Of a stretch of DNA of 64,000 nt, positions 44,442 through 52,716 are shown in pieces. The notes below the pieces were generated by a model. It saw only the letters and a list, made by a program, of their open reading frames with translations. It made no database searches and was not told the origin of the DNA. The position numbers were made by a program, and so were the translations under genes. Origin of the DNA: Chitinophagales bacterium (GTDB taxonomy: Bacteria > Bacteroidota > Bacteroidia > Chitinophagales > JADIYW01); assembly GCA_020636545.1 (NCBI GenBank), contig JACJXS010000011.1, forward strand, positions 62,001 through 126,000, given 5' to 3'. Numbering within the stretch: the stretch's first letter is position 1; each line of letters starts with the position of its first letter.

Positions 44442-45155
44442 ATGGTAAATTTATCTGTAAATATTAACAAAATTGCACTCATTAGGAACTCAAGAGGCAG
44501 CAATTACCCTAATATTCTTCAAGTAGCTAAAGATTGTGAACGTTTTGGTGCTGATGGCATTACCGTTCATCCTCGACCTGACGAAAGGCATATTAAGTTT
44601 TCAGATTTAATACCTTTAAAAAATATTGTTCAAACGGAATTTAATATAGAAGGCTACCCAAGTGATTTTTTTATGCAACAAGTTTTAACAGTAAAACCAC
44701 ATCAATGCACATTAGTTCCTGATGCTACTGACCAATTAACTTCTGACCATGGCTGGGATACAGTAACGCATTTCGACTTTTTGAAAGATATTGTTGCGAC
44801 ACTCAAACAAAATGGCATTCGTACTTCATTATTTATCGATCCAGATAATCAATTAATAGAAAATGCAGCAAAATTGGGAGCTGACCGCATTGAATATTAT
44901 ACAGGACCTTATGCAAAAAACTATTCTATTGATAGAAACATTGCCATTCAACCAATATTAGATACTTTAAAAACTGTTCAAGAAACAGATTTAGAAATTA
45001 ATTCAGGACATGATTTGAATTTAGAAAATTTAGCATTTTTTAAACAACAAATTCCTACATTAAAAGAAGTTTCTATTGGACACGCTATCGTTTGCGATTC
45101 GATTTATTTAGGCTTAGAAAATACTATAAGAATGTATAAACAAAGATTACAATAA
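44442..45155 (+). CDS. pdxJ: pyridoxine 5'-phosphate synthase
   Basis: 237 residues from the ATG at 44442, starting MVNLSVNINKIALIRNSRG as in PdxJ proteins; ten extra upstream codons are open but do not fit the family. It has the HPRPDERHI active-site segment (about 45-53), FNIEGYPS, LVPDATDQLTSDHGW and the GHDLNLENL glycine/histidine region. Condenses 1-deoxyxylulose 5-phosphate with 3-amino-2-oxopropyl phosphate to make vitamin B6. Convergent with the rhomboid gene, 4 nt between stops. Confidence 0.94.
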   Translation: MVNLSVNINKIALIRNSRGSNYPNILQVAKDCERFGADGITVHPRPDERHIKFSDLIPLKNIVQTEFNIEGYPSDFFMQQVLTVKPHQCTLVPDATDQLTSDHGWDTVTHFDFLKDIVATLKQNGIRTSLFIDPDNQLIENAAKLGADRIEYYTGPYAKNYSIDRNIAIQPILDTLKTVQETDLEINSGHDLNLENLAFFKQQIPTLKEVSIGHAIVCDSIYLGLENTIRMYKQRLQ

Positions 45156-45159
45156 AAGC

Positions 45160-45783
45160 TTATTTTTCTAGCTTTTCGACATAATCTTTAAACGTTTTAT
45201 AGTCTAATTTTTCTTGCTCCTGAGGATTCAGTTTTTCTCTATTGGTATTTCTAAATAAGAAAGCTAAAAACAAACCTACTATTCCGCCTAATAGATGTGA
45301 TTCCCAAGAAACACCTTCTTCGAGTGGAAAAACGCCCCAAACCATTCCACCATAAAATAAAGCAACAAACAATGAAATTGCAATGGCTTTGCCATCCATA
45401 CGAAACCAACCACTAAAAAATAAAAAAGAGGCAACTCCATAAACAATTCCACTCGCACCAATATGGTAAGATTCGCGAGCAAATAACCAAACCAATATTC
45501 CTGTTAGAAAGTGAATGAGCATCCAAATAAAAATGCCAATTTTATTATATGTAATAAATAAAACAGTACCTAAAATAAATATAGGCAAAGAATTAGAAAT
45601 CAAATGCCCCCAACTTCCGTGAATTATCGGTGCTGTAAAAATTGCAAATAATGAATGTATATCTCTCGGATAAATTCCTAATTGAGTGAGTTGGATATGC
45701 AATACAAATTGATAGCTATTAACTATCCACATAAAAAGGACAAAAAAGAAAGGCAGTAAAACTGTATAATATCTGAATTTCAT
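45160..45783 (-). CDS. rhomboid family intramembrane serine protease
   Basis: 207 residues with six membrane helices. The catalytic dyad is visible: serine in HIGASGIVYG (S111) and histidine in WESHLLGG (H163), with the oxyanion-site asparagine in HLISNSLP (N64). Cleaves membrane-embedded substrates; the substrate is unknown. A short charged cytoplasmic tail follows the last helix. Confidence 0.92.
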   Translation of the reverse strand: MKFRYYTVLLPFFFVLFMWIVNSYQFVLHIQLTQLGIYPRDIHSLFAIFTAPIIHGSWGHLISNSLPIFILGTVLFITYNKIGIFIWMLIHFLTGILVWLFARESYHIGASGIVYGVASFLFFSGWFRMDGKAIAISLFVALFYGGMVWGVFPLEEGVSWESHLLGGIVGLFLAFLFRNTNREKLNPQEQEKLDYKTFKDYVEKLEK

Positions 45784-45891
45784 TTGAGTAACTAAGAAAA
45801 ATAAACCTATATTTTTAGCAAAATAGCAATAAAAATAAAGCTTTCACAATTCTTTACTGTAAGTTAATACCCAAAATTAAAAATAAATATG

Positions 45892-45899
45892 TATCTTTG
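45892..45899 (+). promoter_or_regulatory. -7 box for the initiator tRNA
   Basis: TATCTTTG, a perfect TAnnTTTG, 9 nt before the mature tRNA 5' end. No clear -33 element is seen. Confidence 0.55.
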
Positions 45900-45908
45900 T
45901 ATCCACAT

Positions 45909-45981
45909 CGCGGGATGGAGCAGTTGGCAGCTCGTCGGGCTCATAACCCGAAGGTCGTTGGTTCGAGTCCAGCTCCCGCTA
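45909..45981 (+). tRNA. initiator tRNA-fMet (CAU)
   Basis: 73 nt folding as a cloverleaf with anticodon CAT. Two initiator hallmarks separate it from elongator tRNA-Met: an unpaired first position (C1 opposite U72) and three consecutive G-C pairs in the anticodon stem (TCGGG / CCCGA). The T arm is GTTGG-TTCGAGT-CCAGC. The 3' CCA is not encoded. Confidence 0.97.
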
Positions 45982-45989
45982 CTAAGGAA

Positions 45990-46017
45990 AGTCCAATATT
46001 TTTTATTGGGCTTTTTT
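45990..46017 (+). terminator. terminator after tRNA-fMet
   Basis: 9-bp stem AGTCCAATA/TATTGGGCT (one G-U) with a 5-nt loop, followed by T's, 8 nt past the tRNA. Confidence 0.85.
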
Positions 46018-46072
46018 ATTTTTCTTAATCTATTCTTTAAATAGATACAATCAATATCAGATTTATTCTTTC

Positions 46073-46080
46073 TATTTTCG
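46073..46080 (+). promoter_or_regulatory. candidate -7 box for ppa
   Basis: TATTTTCG, one mismatch from TAnnTTTG, 38 nt before the ppa ATG. Confidence 0.3.
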
Positions 46081-46118
46081 CACGCAATTGAATTATTATA
46101 CTATAAAATTATATAGAC

Positions 46119-46679
46119 ATGACTAAAATCACAGAAATAGCAAAAGCATTTAATCCTTGGCATCATGTAAGTCCAGGCGACAAAACTCCTGGTATTGTAA
46201 CAGGAATTATTGAAATTCCGAAAGGAACAAGAGCTAAATATGAATTAGATAAAGAAAGTGGTTTATTAAAATTAGATCGAGTTTTATATTCTTCCGTTTA
46301 TTATCCTGCAAATTATGGTTTTATTCCGCAAACCTATTGTGATGACAAAGATCCTTTAGATATTTTAGTATTGACTCAAATTGATGTTGTTCCTTTGTGT
46401 ATGATTAATGCAAAAGTGGTTGGCGTAATGCGTATGTTAGATAATGGCGAAGCTGATGATAAAATCATTGCAGTTTGTAACGATGATCCAAGTTGGAATC
46501 ATATCAATGATATTTCAGAATTACCTCAACATTTTATTTCAGAAATGCGTAATTTCTTTGAAGATTATAAAAAATTAGAACATAAAACGGTTGTAGTAGA
46601 AGAGTTTTTCAATAGAGCAGTTGCTATGCAAATCGTTGAAGAAAGTTTTAAAATGTACCAAGAAGAATTTGGAGAATAA
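46119..46679 (+). CDS. ppa: inorganic pyrophosphatase (family I)
   Basis: 186 residues. The family I signature lies at DDKDPLDILV (75-84), preceded by the substrate-binding EIPKGTRAKYELDK (32-45) and VYYPANYGFIPQT (60-72). Hydrolyses pyrophosphate to two phosphates, pulling biosynthetic reactions forward in the cytosol. Monocistronic, with a clear terminator downstream. Confidence 0.96.
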   Translation: MTKITEIAKAFNPWHHVSPGDKTPGIVTGIIEIPKGTRAKYELDKESGLLKLDRVLYSSVYYPANYGFIPQTYCDDKDPLDILVLTQIDVVPLCMINAKVVGVMRMLDNGEADDKIIAVCNDDPSWNHINDISELPQHFISEMRNFFEDYKKLEHKTVVVEEFFNRAVAMQIVEESFKMYQEEFGE

Positions 46680-46700
46680 TTTCTCTTTATAAAAAATATC

Positions 46701-46735
46701 AAAATGGCTTGTAGAAATACAGGCCATTTTTTTTT
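46701..46735 (+). terminator. ppa terminator
   Basis: 13-bp stem (46701-46713 with 46718-46730, one G-U) with a GAAA tetraloop, followed by a run of T. Confidence 0.92.
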
Positions 46736-46851
46736 GAGTATAGTAAAAGTAATTAAAGTTGCGATTCTTAAAAATTTCAAGTAATTTTATTTTACAAGAA
46801 CTAACGTATTATTTTAAAATGCGTTTATTTATTCATCTAAAACTATTTAAA

Positions 46852-47946
46852 ATGAAATCGTTTGCTTTAATATTCATCATTAGTGTATTTATTTTGGGAT
46901 GTAAATCCAATAACTCAAATGACGCTGCGTCAAAAAATCCTATAAATAATCAAGATACTAAGAACTTAAAAAATAATGAAAAATATTGGCAGGAGCTTAT
47001 TATGCATGAGATTAAAGACAACAAGGGCGTTGTGAATGCAAGTATTCCATTACCTGAATCTTGGAAATTAAATACAAACGGATTTTCAATTTCTGGTCCA
47101 AATAATATTCGAGTTAAAGATTATGCACCGCAGTCATTTATGATGAACTATGACCCAAGCTTACAATATGCCTATGCTCAAACACCTATGCGTTCAATGC
47201 CTGAAATTGGACAATTAATACAAGAGGATATTGTGCCTGGAATAGCAAAACAAGGTTTTACTTATATTAAACATTATGAATTGCCTGAAATAAGTAAACT
47301 AGATAAATGGTATAGTGATCAATTGTATAAATCTGTTCCGATGCAAACTTTAGCCAAAGCTTATGGGATTGATGTAAAAGATAAAGAAGGTAATCCTGCA
47401 TTGGTCATCTTACACATAAATCAAGGAAAAACTTCATCGATGGAGAATTGGTATTATTTTAATTCTATATTTCAAGCGGACAAAAATGTATTTGAGACTG
47501 CAAAAAAACAATTACTATTTGGGCTTGCAAATATGCGATATAATCTAGAGCCGATAATGGCATACAATAAAGCTGAGGCTCAACGAATAGGACAAAGTTG
47601 GGCAGCATTTAATCAGAAAATGGCTGCAAATCAAGCTGCTTTTGAGGCACAACAAAGAAATCATATCAACAAAGTAAATGCTGTAAACGATGCTATTATG
47701 AGCAATTGGGATTCTAAAAACAAAGCGATGGATAAAAATCAAGAGCAATTTTTAGATGTTATTTATGAAAGACAAAATGTGCAAAACAGCGAAACTGGAG
47801 AAAAACACAAAGTAGAATATGGTTACAATAAATATTGGATGAATAGTGATGGTCAATACATTGCTACTGAATCACCAACATACAACCCAAATGCTGATGA
47901 AAATATGAATCAACAGAAGTGGCAAGAACTCAATAAAATCAAATAA
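46852..47946 (+). CDS. lipoprotein of unknown function
   Basis: 364 residues from the ATG at 46852, where MKSFALIFIISVFILGC gives a textbook lipobox with Cys17; a reading 31 codons longer has no sensible leader. The N-terminal half has a beta-rich body (WKLNTNGFSISGPNNI). A central helix is rich in Q, A and N (about 238-275, AAFNQKMAANQAAFEAQQRN), and the C-terminus has YNKYWMNSDGQYIATES, a motif seen in other uncharacterised bacterial envelope proteins. No function known to me. Convergent with the Wzi-like gene (8-nt gap). Confidence 0.75.
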   Translation: MKSFALIFIISVFILGCKSNNSNDAASKNPINNQDTKNLKNNEKYWQELIMHEIKDNKGVVNASIPLPESWKLNTNGFSISGPNNIRVKDYAPQSFMMNYDPSLQYAYAQTPMRSMPEIGQLIQEDIVPGIAKQGFTYIKHYELPEISKLDKWYSDQLYKSVPMQTLAKAYGIDVKDKEGNPALVILHINQGKTSSMENWYYFNSIFQADKNVFETAKKQLLFGLANMRYNLEPIMAYNKAEAQRIGQSWAAFNQKMAANQAAFEAQQRNHINKVNAVNDAIMSNWDSKNKAMDKNQEQFLDVIYERQNVQNSETGEKHKVEYGYNKYWMNSDGQYIATESPTYNPNADENMNQQKWQELNKIK

Positions 47947-47954
47947 AATAATAG

Positions 47955-49652
47955 CTAGAATTCATATCTTCTATAAGGTAAAGACCATCTAAATCCAACA
48001 TTGACAAAGTGTGTTTTCATACTCAATTTTGGATCTTCGCTTTTCTTCTTTCTATAAATATAACTTAAATCAATAAAGATATTATGCCAAGGCTCGTAAG
48101 TAAGAACAGCATCTACATAAAATTGTTTAGCTTTTACACCTTGTCCTGTATAATTACCGTACTCATTCACAAAATCATTGTATGTATGTAAAGGATTGCT
48201 TCCCCAGTTTTGAGTTTTTGAATTTTCGCCTAAATTATTATATATAAATCTTGTATTAAGGTATAATTGTTGGATTGGCTGATATTTTAAATCAACAATA
48301 ATTTCTTTAAAATTTGCACCGAGTGGATGTGCCAATGCTTGATTATAATGCGTGTAAGAAGTCGTTGTATCCATGTGGCTATATGTATATGGACGCACGA
48401 TATTTGCTTCCAATTGTAAATCTAAATGATCTAAACCAAATGCATCAATATATTTGATACCAAATTGAGAAGCAAATTTAGTTCCCCACCATTTTCTTGG
48501 ATGAAATAGTCCATAAAATTTACCTTTTCCAGGCACAGAAAATTCTTGTCCAAAATTCATTTCATCTAATAATAATTGACTATAAATTTGAACATGTTTT
48601 GCAAAATTAATTTTAAAATCGAAGCCTAAAGCTGCATTATCTGGCGATCCTAAAGCTTGTTCAATAGAACGATAAAAAATCAAAGGATTAAGGTATTGCA
48701 ATTCAAAATGATTGGATCTTGAAAACATTACTGATTCAAAAATTCCGATATTCAACCATTTTGCCGCATTAAAACTTAGATGATGCATTGCCATATATTT
48801 TTTTTCCAATAAACCATCTGAAGAATGTGGATAGTATTGTGTTAGCTCTGCAAATATATTTTGATAATTAAATTTCCAAACATTTGTATTGATTTTAAAG
48901 AACAAATAGTTGTTGGAAAAATCAGATAAAAACATTGAGCGAATACCATTTCCAATAAAATTATTATCATAACCAAATTGAAATTGAATATGTTTTGATG
49001 GCGATAGCGTAACATATCCTTTAGAAAGAAAATAATCATATCCTCCATTTTTGTATTCTTTCCAATAACCAGCATGAGGTACAACTTTATAATTCCCTAC
49101 ATACTGATTGATATAATTTGGAAATCGACCTTGTTCTGAAGAAAATAAGGCATAAAAAGAAACCCATTTATCAATTTGTCCACGCAATTCAAATCCTTTA
49201 GAATTAAACATTTTAAAACTCTTTTCATCAAATTCATTTCCAATACGAATATAAGCAGCTGGATTTAAAGCCGCTTTAAAATGTGGCGTTTCTACACTGA
49301 TAAAATTCGCTGGATGTTTATACATAAAACCTAAAACACCTCTTTCTCTTCGCTCAATATTTTCATCTTCATCAAACTCAAAATTATCTTTATAAATGTA
49401 TTCAATATTTTTTTCGTCCATTCTTGTTAATTCCAAATCAATGTCGCCTGTATCTACTTTTGAAGCAAAATCCATAATCATTTTTCTATCATAAGGTTTA
49501 CTAGTGGTATGAAAACTATTCATCATACCTGTTTTAATTTCCATTCTGTCCAAATAATGATAAACATTTGAACCTAAAGGCAAATACGAACCTTGAGCTA
49601 TAACTATAACACAGCATGTGAGAAAAATACTCAGTAAAAAAGATTTCTTCAT
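47955..49652 (-). CDS. Wzi-like outer-membrane beta-barrel (capsule assembly family)
   Basis: 565 residues from the ATG at 49652 (MKKSFLLSIFLTCCVIVIAQ signal peptide); 25 extra codons upstream are open but would hide the signal. After a short helical region (about 45-100) the rest is amphipathic strands with aromatic girdles (KGFELRGQIDKWVSFYALFS, FNYQNIFAELTQYYP), ending NVGFRWSLPYRRYEF. The N-terminal part and the size suggest the Wzi capsule-assembly family, which in E. coli anchors capsule polysaccharide at the surface. It could hold the glycan from the 22-34 kb locus, though it lies 14 kb away. Confidence 0.65.
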   Translation of the reverse strand: MKKSFLLSIFLTCCVIVIAQGSYLPLGSNVYHYLDRMEIKTGMMNSFHTTSKPYDRKMIMDFASKVDTGDIDLELTRMDEKNIEYIYKDNFEFDEDENIERRERGVLGFMYKHPANFISVETPHFKAALNPAAYIRIGNEFDEKSFKMFNSKGFELRGQIDKWVSFYALFSSEQGRFPNYINQYVGNYKVVPHAGYWKEYKNGGYDYFLSKGYVTLSPSKHIQFQFGYDNNFIGNGIRSMFLSDFSNNYLFFKINTNVWKFNYQNIFAELTQYYPHSSDGLLEKKYMAMHHLSFNAAKWLNIGIFESVMFSRSNHFELQYLNPLIFYRSIEQALGSPDNAALGFDFKINFAKHVQIYSQLLLDEMNFGQEFSVPGKGKFYGLFHPRKWWGTKFASQFGIKYIDAFGLDHLDLQLEANIVRPYTYSHMDTTTSYTHYNQALAHPLGANFKEIIVDLKYQPIQQLYLNTRFIYNNLGENSKTQNWGSNPLHTYNDFVNEYGNYTGQGVKAKQFYVDAVLTYEPWHNIFIDLSYIYRKKKSEDPKLSMKTHFVNVGFRWSLPYRRYEF

Positions 49653-49727
49653 TAGAGGTATATATTTTAAAACGATAAATATACACATATTGAATTGGTT
49701 TTGGTTAAAATTTGTAAATTTTTTCAA

Positions 49728-49752
49728 TATCTTTGATAGTATATAAACTATC
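49728..49752 (+). promoter_or_regulatory. -7 box plus inverted repeat before the FucP-like gene
   Basis: TATCTTTG (49728-49735) is a perfect -7 box. It runs directly into GATAGT-6 nt-ACTATC (49735-49752), which ends 3 nt before the ATG. The repeat covers the predicted start site and could be a repressor operator or a hairpin over the start codon. Confidence 0.5.
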
Positions 49753-49755
49753 GAA

Positions 49756-51018
49756 ATGAATCAAACAAACAACAAAAGTGTCCGTTTTCAAATTACCATA
49801 ATCGGAATTTTATTTTTTATTTTCGGTTTTATTACTTGGGCAAATGGCACACTCATTTCCTATTTAAAAATTGCTTGTGAGCTAAATTCAACACAATCTT
49901 ATTATGTTGCATCAGCCTTTTTTGCGGCTTATTTTTTTATGGCGATTCCTTCTTCTTATATTCTAAAATGGACAGGTTTTAAGAATGGAATGTCAGTAGG
50001 CTTACTCATTATGGCAATTGGTACGGCATTATTTATTCCAGCAGCTCAAACAAGAATTTATGGCTTGTTTTTAACTGGCTTATTCACAATAGGCACTGGT
50101 TTGGCACTCTTACAAACTGCTGCCAATCCCTACGTTACAATTTTAGGACCCATTGAAAGTGCTGCACAACGTATTTCCATAATGGGCATTTGTAATAAAT
50201 TTGCTGGTATTTTAGCTATCTATATTTTAGGAAGCATTGCTTTGAAAGATGCTGATGGTATCAAAGCAAAATTATTAACACTATCAGATGCAGAAAAAGT
50301 AATTGAATTAAATGCATTAGCATCAAGAGTTATTTTACCTTATACAATCATTGCTATAATACTTTTAGCATTAGCCATAACGATTTATTTTATCAATATG
50401 CCTGATGTTCCTGAAGAGGAAAATACCAATCACGAAACAGAAAAAATTGATGATAGAACTAGTCTTATTCAATATCCTTATTTGCTTTTAGGAGCAGTTG
50501 CAATATTTTTTTATGTAGGTGTTGAAGTTATTAATTATGATACTTTTATAGGTTTGGGCGAACATTTAGGCTATAAATTAGACGAAGCCAAAAATTTTCC
50601 AACGTATGTAGGCTATATGTTATTAGTAGGCTATGTTTTTAATATAGTGGCGATTCCAAAATATATCTCACAACAAAAAGCGTTAATAAGTTTGACTTTA
50701 TTAAGTATTATTTTAGTATTATTGACCATGTTTACATCAGGAAAAACAACTATTATCTGTTTTATGTTACTTGGATTTTCTAATTCGGTGATGTGGCCAG
50801 CTATTTGGCCATTAGCAATTGAAAAATTAGGCAAATTTACAAAAATTGGCTCGGCTTTATTAGTAATGGGTATTGTTGGCGGTGCTGTATTACCACCATT
50901 TTATGCTTCAATTTCAGAACAATTAGGCAGTTCACAATTAGGTTATGCGATAATGATTCCTTGCTATTTGTATATTTTATTTTATGCTTTAGTTGGTCAT
51001 AAGATTGGGAAAAGATGA
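49756..51018 (+). CDS. FucP/GluP-family sugar:H+ symporter
   Basis: 420 residues, major facilitator with about 12 helices. It matches the fucose/glucose-galactose permease family through FFIFGFITWANGTLISYLK (first helix), AFFAAYFFMAIPSSYILK, GTALFIPAAQTRIYGLFL and LLQTAANPYVTILGP. In E. coli FucP the corresponding first helix carries the proton-coupling acid; here the helix reads TWANGT without an acidic residue, so coupling or substrate may differ. Probable substrate L-fucose, glucose or galactose; not resolvable. Confidence 0.85.
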   Translation: MNQTNNKSVRFQITIIGILFFIFGFITWANGTLISYLKIACELNSTQSYYVASAFFAAYFFMAIPSSYILKWTGFKNGMSVGLLIMAIGTALFIPAAQTRIYGLFLTGLFTIGTGLALLQTAANPYVTILGPIESAAQRISIMGICNKFAGILAIYILGSIALKDADGIKAKLLTLSDAEKVIELNALASRVILPYTIIAIILLALAITIYFINMPDVPEEENTNHETEKIDDRTSLIQYPYLLLGAVAIFFYVGVEVINYDTFIGLGEHLGYKLDEAKNFPTYVGYMLLVGYVFNIVAIPKYISQQKALISLTLLSIILVLLTMFTSGKTTIICFMLLGFSNSVMWPAIWPLAIEKLGKFTKIGSALLVMGIVGGAVLPPFYASISEQLGSSQLGYAIMIPCYLYILFYALVGHKIGKR

Positions 51019-51100
51019 AATATTGGTTCAATATTTATAAGTTTTAGTTTATTTAAAATAAATTATCAGATAAAATATCTCAAAAATTAATAATAGCTAA

Positions 51101-51122
51101 AAAGACTGTAAATAAAGTCTTT
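51101..51122 (+). terminator. possible terminator of the FucP-like gene
   Basis: 7-bp stem AAAGACT/AGTCTTT with an 8-nt loop, 82 nt past the stop, followed at a distance by T-rich sequence. The T-run is not adjacent, so this is tentative. Confidence 0.4.
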
Positions 51123-51140
51123 ACAATCATTTTTTGATTT

Positions 51141-51635
51141 TTGTGTAATGAAGGAAACGCTAAAGTAAACCTAGGTCAGGCAAAATCCAAGAATTCCAAG
51201 ATAAAAACTGCAAATTGGACAAAATTTGTAGGTATTCCATATTCAGATACTCAAGAAACGAACACATGGAAAACTACTCTATCAATATGGCGAGTCAAAC
51301 TATAGACCTCATCTTCAACGATCACAACACCAAGAGGAACACTGAAAGTAAATGTTGTTTCAGTTAAACTGCTTGATACACTTAATCGAAAAATCATAAA
51401 GATTCTGACGTATATATTATCGGCTTCGAACTAGTACAGTTACCACCACAACCGCGTTATACTTCTCACGCTTTCATTGCCGATACAACAGTGGAAGAAT
51501 TCAGTGATTATCAGAAGTTTTAGTGATTACGAAAACGAATAAAAGCAGGCTCAGTTTGAAACCAATTTTTCGGGATTAGTCACCAGCGAAACGGATTTGA
51601 CTTGCTGCAGAAGAAATGTGTTCGCCTGTTCATAG
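51141..51635 (+). pseudogene. decayed coding sequence, several frames
   Basis: No intact gene in this 0.6-kb gap. Two open stretches without proper starts are visible: 51141-51305 (contains NAKVNLGQAKS and TANWTKFVGIPYSD) and 51386-51523 (contains SDVYIIGFELVQLPPQPRY), each ended by a stop. Codon use here is visibly richer in G/C third positions (CTC ATC TTC AAC) than the neighbours. It looks like shuffled or mutated remains of foreign genes; I do not recognise the families. Confidence 0.55.
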
Positions 51636-52196
51636 TATGATTTGAATTTTTACAAATCGACTGCCGAAGTATATTCAGAATTGAATAAAAAACCACTTTA
51701 CATAGTTCAGGTTGATGAAATTGGTATTTCTCCTGATAAGATTGAGCAAAATCTGAATCATATTTTTAGGCGTGTAGAAAAATGGAACGCCATCATTCTG
51801 TTTGATGAGGTAGATGTATTCTTGTCAAAACGAGGAGATAATATTGAAAAATCTGCTATTGTCGGAATCTTTCTCCGGCTAATGGATTATTTCAGAGGAA
51901 TGATGTTTTTTACCACTAACAGAAGCGAGGTAATTGACGATGCTGTTCTTTCGAGAATTACCTTAAATATTAAATATCCCGACCTTACCGATGATGTGAG
52001 AAAATTAATTTGGAAATCTAAACTCGAAAGTGCAGGATTGTATATCGATTCGATGGACGAGTTAATCAAAATAAACTTAAACGGACGACAAATTAGAAAT
52101 ATGGTTCGCTTAGGTAAAATTATATTTGATGATAAAATTAATGAACAAAAATTTATCGATTTAATTCATAACTCAGTGCCAAAATCCGAAAAATAG
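51636..52196 (+). pseudogene. N-terminally truncated AAA+ ATPase
   Basis: An open frame of about 185 residues with no ATG near its beginning (first usable codon TTG at 51642; stop at 51633). It holds the second half of an AAA+ module: Walker B IILFDEVDVF (51-60), sensor 1 FFTTNRSEV and the arginine finger region DDAVLSRI (R105). The Walker A loop is missing; the frame opens at YKSTAEVYSEL, where a P-loop GKS/T would be expected. Homologues of this type couple a P-loop directly to the sequence KPLYxVxVxEIG. It cannot bind ATP as it stands, so I call it a remnant. Confidence 0.7.
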
Positions 52197-52213
52197 CAAA
52201 AAAAGTTATAGGA

Positions 52214-52579
52214 ATGAATAGGATACAAGAAGAACTCAAAAATGTTATTTCAAATAAATACGCTTTTGATGATGTAACTAATATGAAATTGTTGGAGGTT
52301 CTTTTTTTAGCAAATCAACTTTTGTTGAAACATAATCTAAGAGATACAAAGATTGAGTTTCGGATACATCATTCAGCTTTGGGTAAATGTGTAAACAGCG
52401 GAGAAATAATTTCTATACAAATCAATCACGCAATCAATAATGATATGGACGAAATTAGAAACACCATTTTACACGAAATTGCCCACGCACTTGTCGGCAA
52501 TGAATATGGACATAATATTGTTTGGCAAGAAAAAGCAAAAGAATTAGGTGTAATAGGTACAGAACGATATAGGAAATAA
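52214..52579 (+). CDS. SprT-like zinc metalloprotease-fold protein
   Basis: 121 residues. HEIAH motif at 87-91 and a third histidine in YGHNIVW (H100), the SprT-like zinc site. SprT/Spartan relatives often carry a C-terminal zinc ribbon; this one stops 21 residues after the third histidine and has none, so it is a minimal or shortened form. It is 17 nt after the truncated AAA+ frame. Function unknown; SprT-like proteins elsewhere cleave DNA-protein crosslinks. Confidence 0.75.
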   Translation: MNRIQEELKNVISNKYAFDDVTNMKLLEVLFLANQLLLKHNLRDTKIEFRIHHSALGKCVNSGEIISIQINHAINNDMDEIRNTILHEIAHALVGNEYGHNIVWQEKAKELGVIGTERYRK

Positions 52580-52646
52580 AAAACATTCTCTGCTTCAACT
52601 CCCGAATCATAGACCTTTCGAGTGTTTTTTTATGTATAAATTTCAA

Positions 52647-52682
52647 AGCGACACAATCTGTCGTTCTAAATATTTATTTTTG
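52647..52682 (+). promoter_or_regulatory. WYL regulator promoter with inverted repeat
   Basis: TATTTTTG (52675-52682) is a perfect -7 box, 34 nt before the ATG. Upstream, CGACA-5 nt-TGTCG (52649-52663, extendable by two pairs with a G-T) sits where the -33 element would be, a likely operator for autoregulation. Confidence 0.5.
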
Positions 52683-52716
52683 ATAAAAATTTAAAAAACA
52701 ACAAATCAAATTAGTT

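Noticed and set aside
51642..52196. The AAA+ frame as an intact gene
   Set aside because: It has no ATG start, begins with TTG just after a stop, and lacks the Walker A loop needed for ATP binding.
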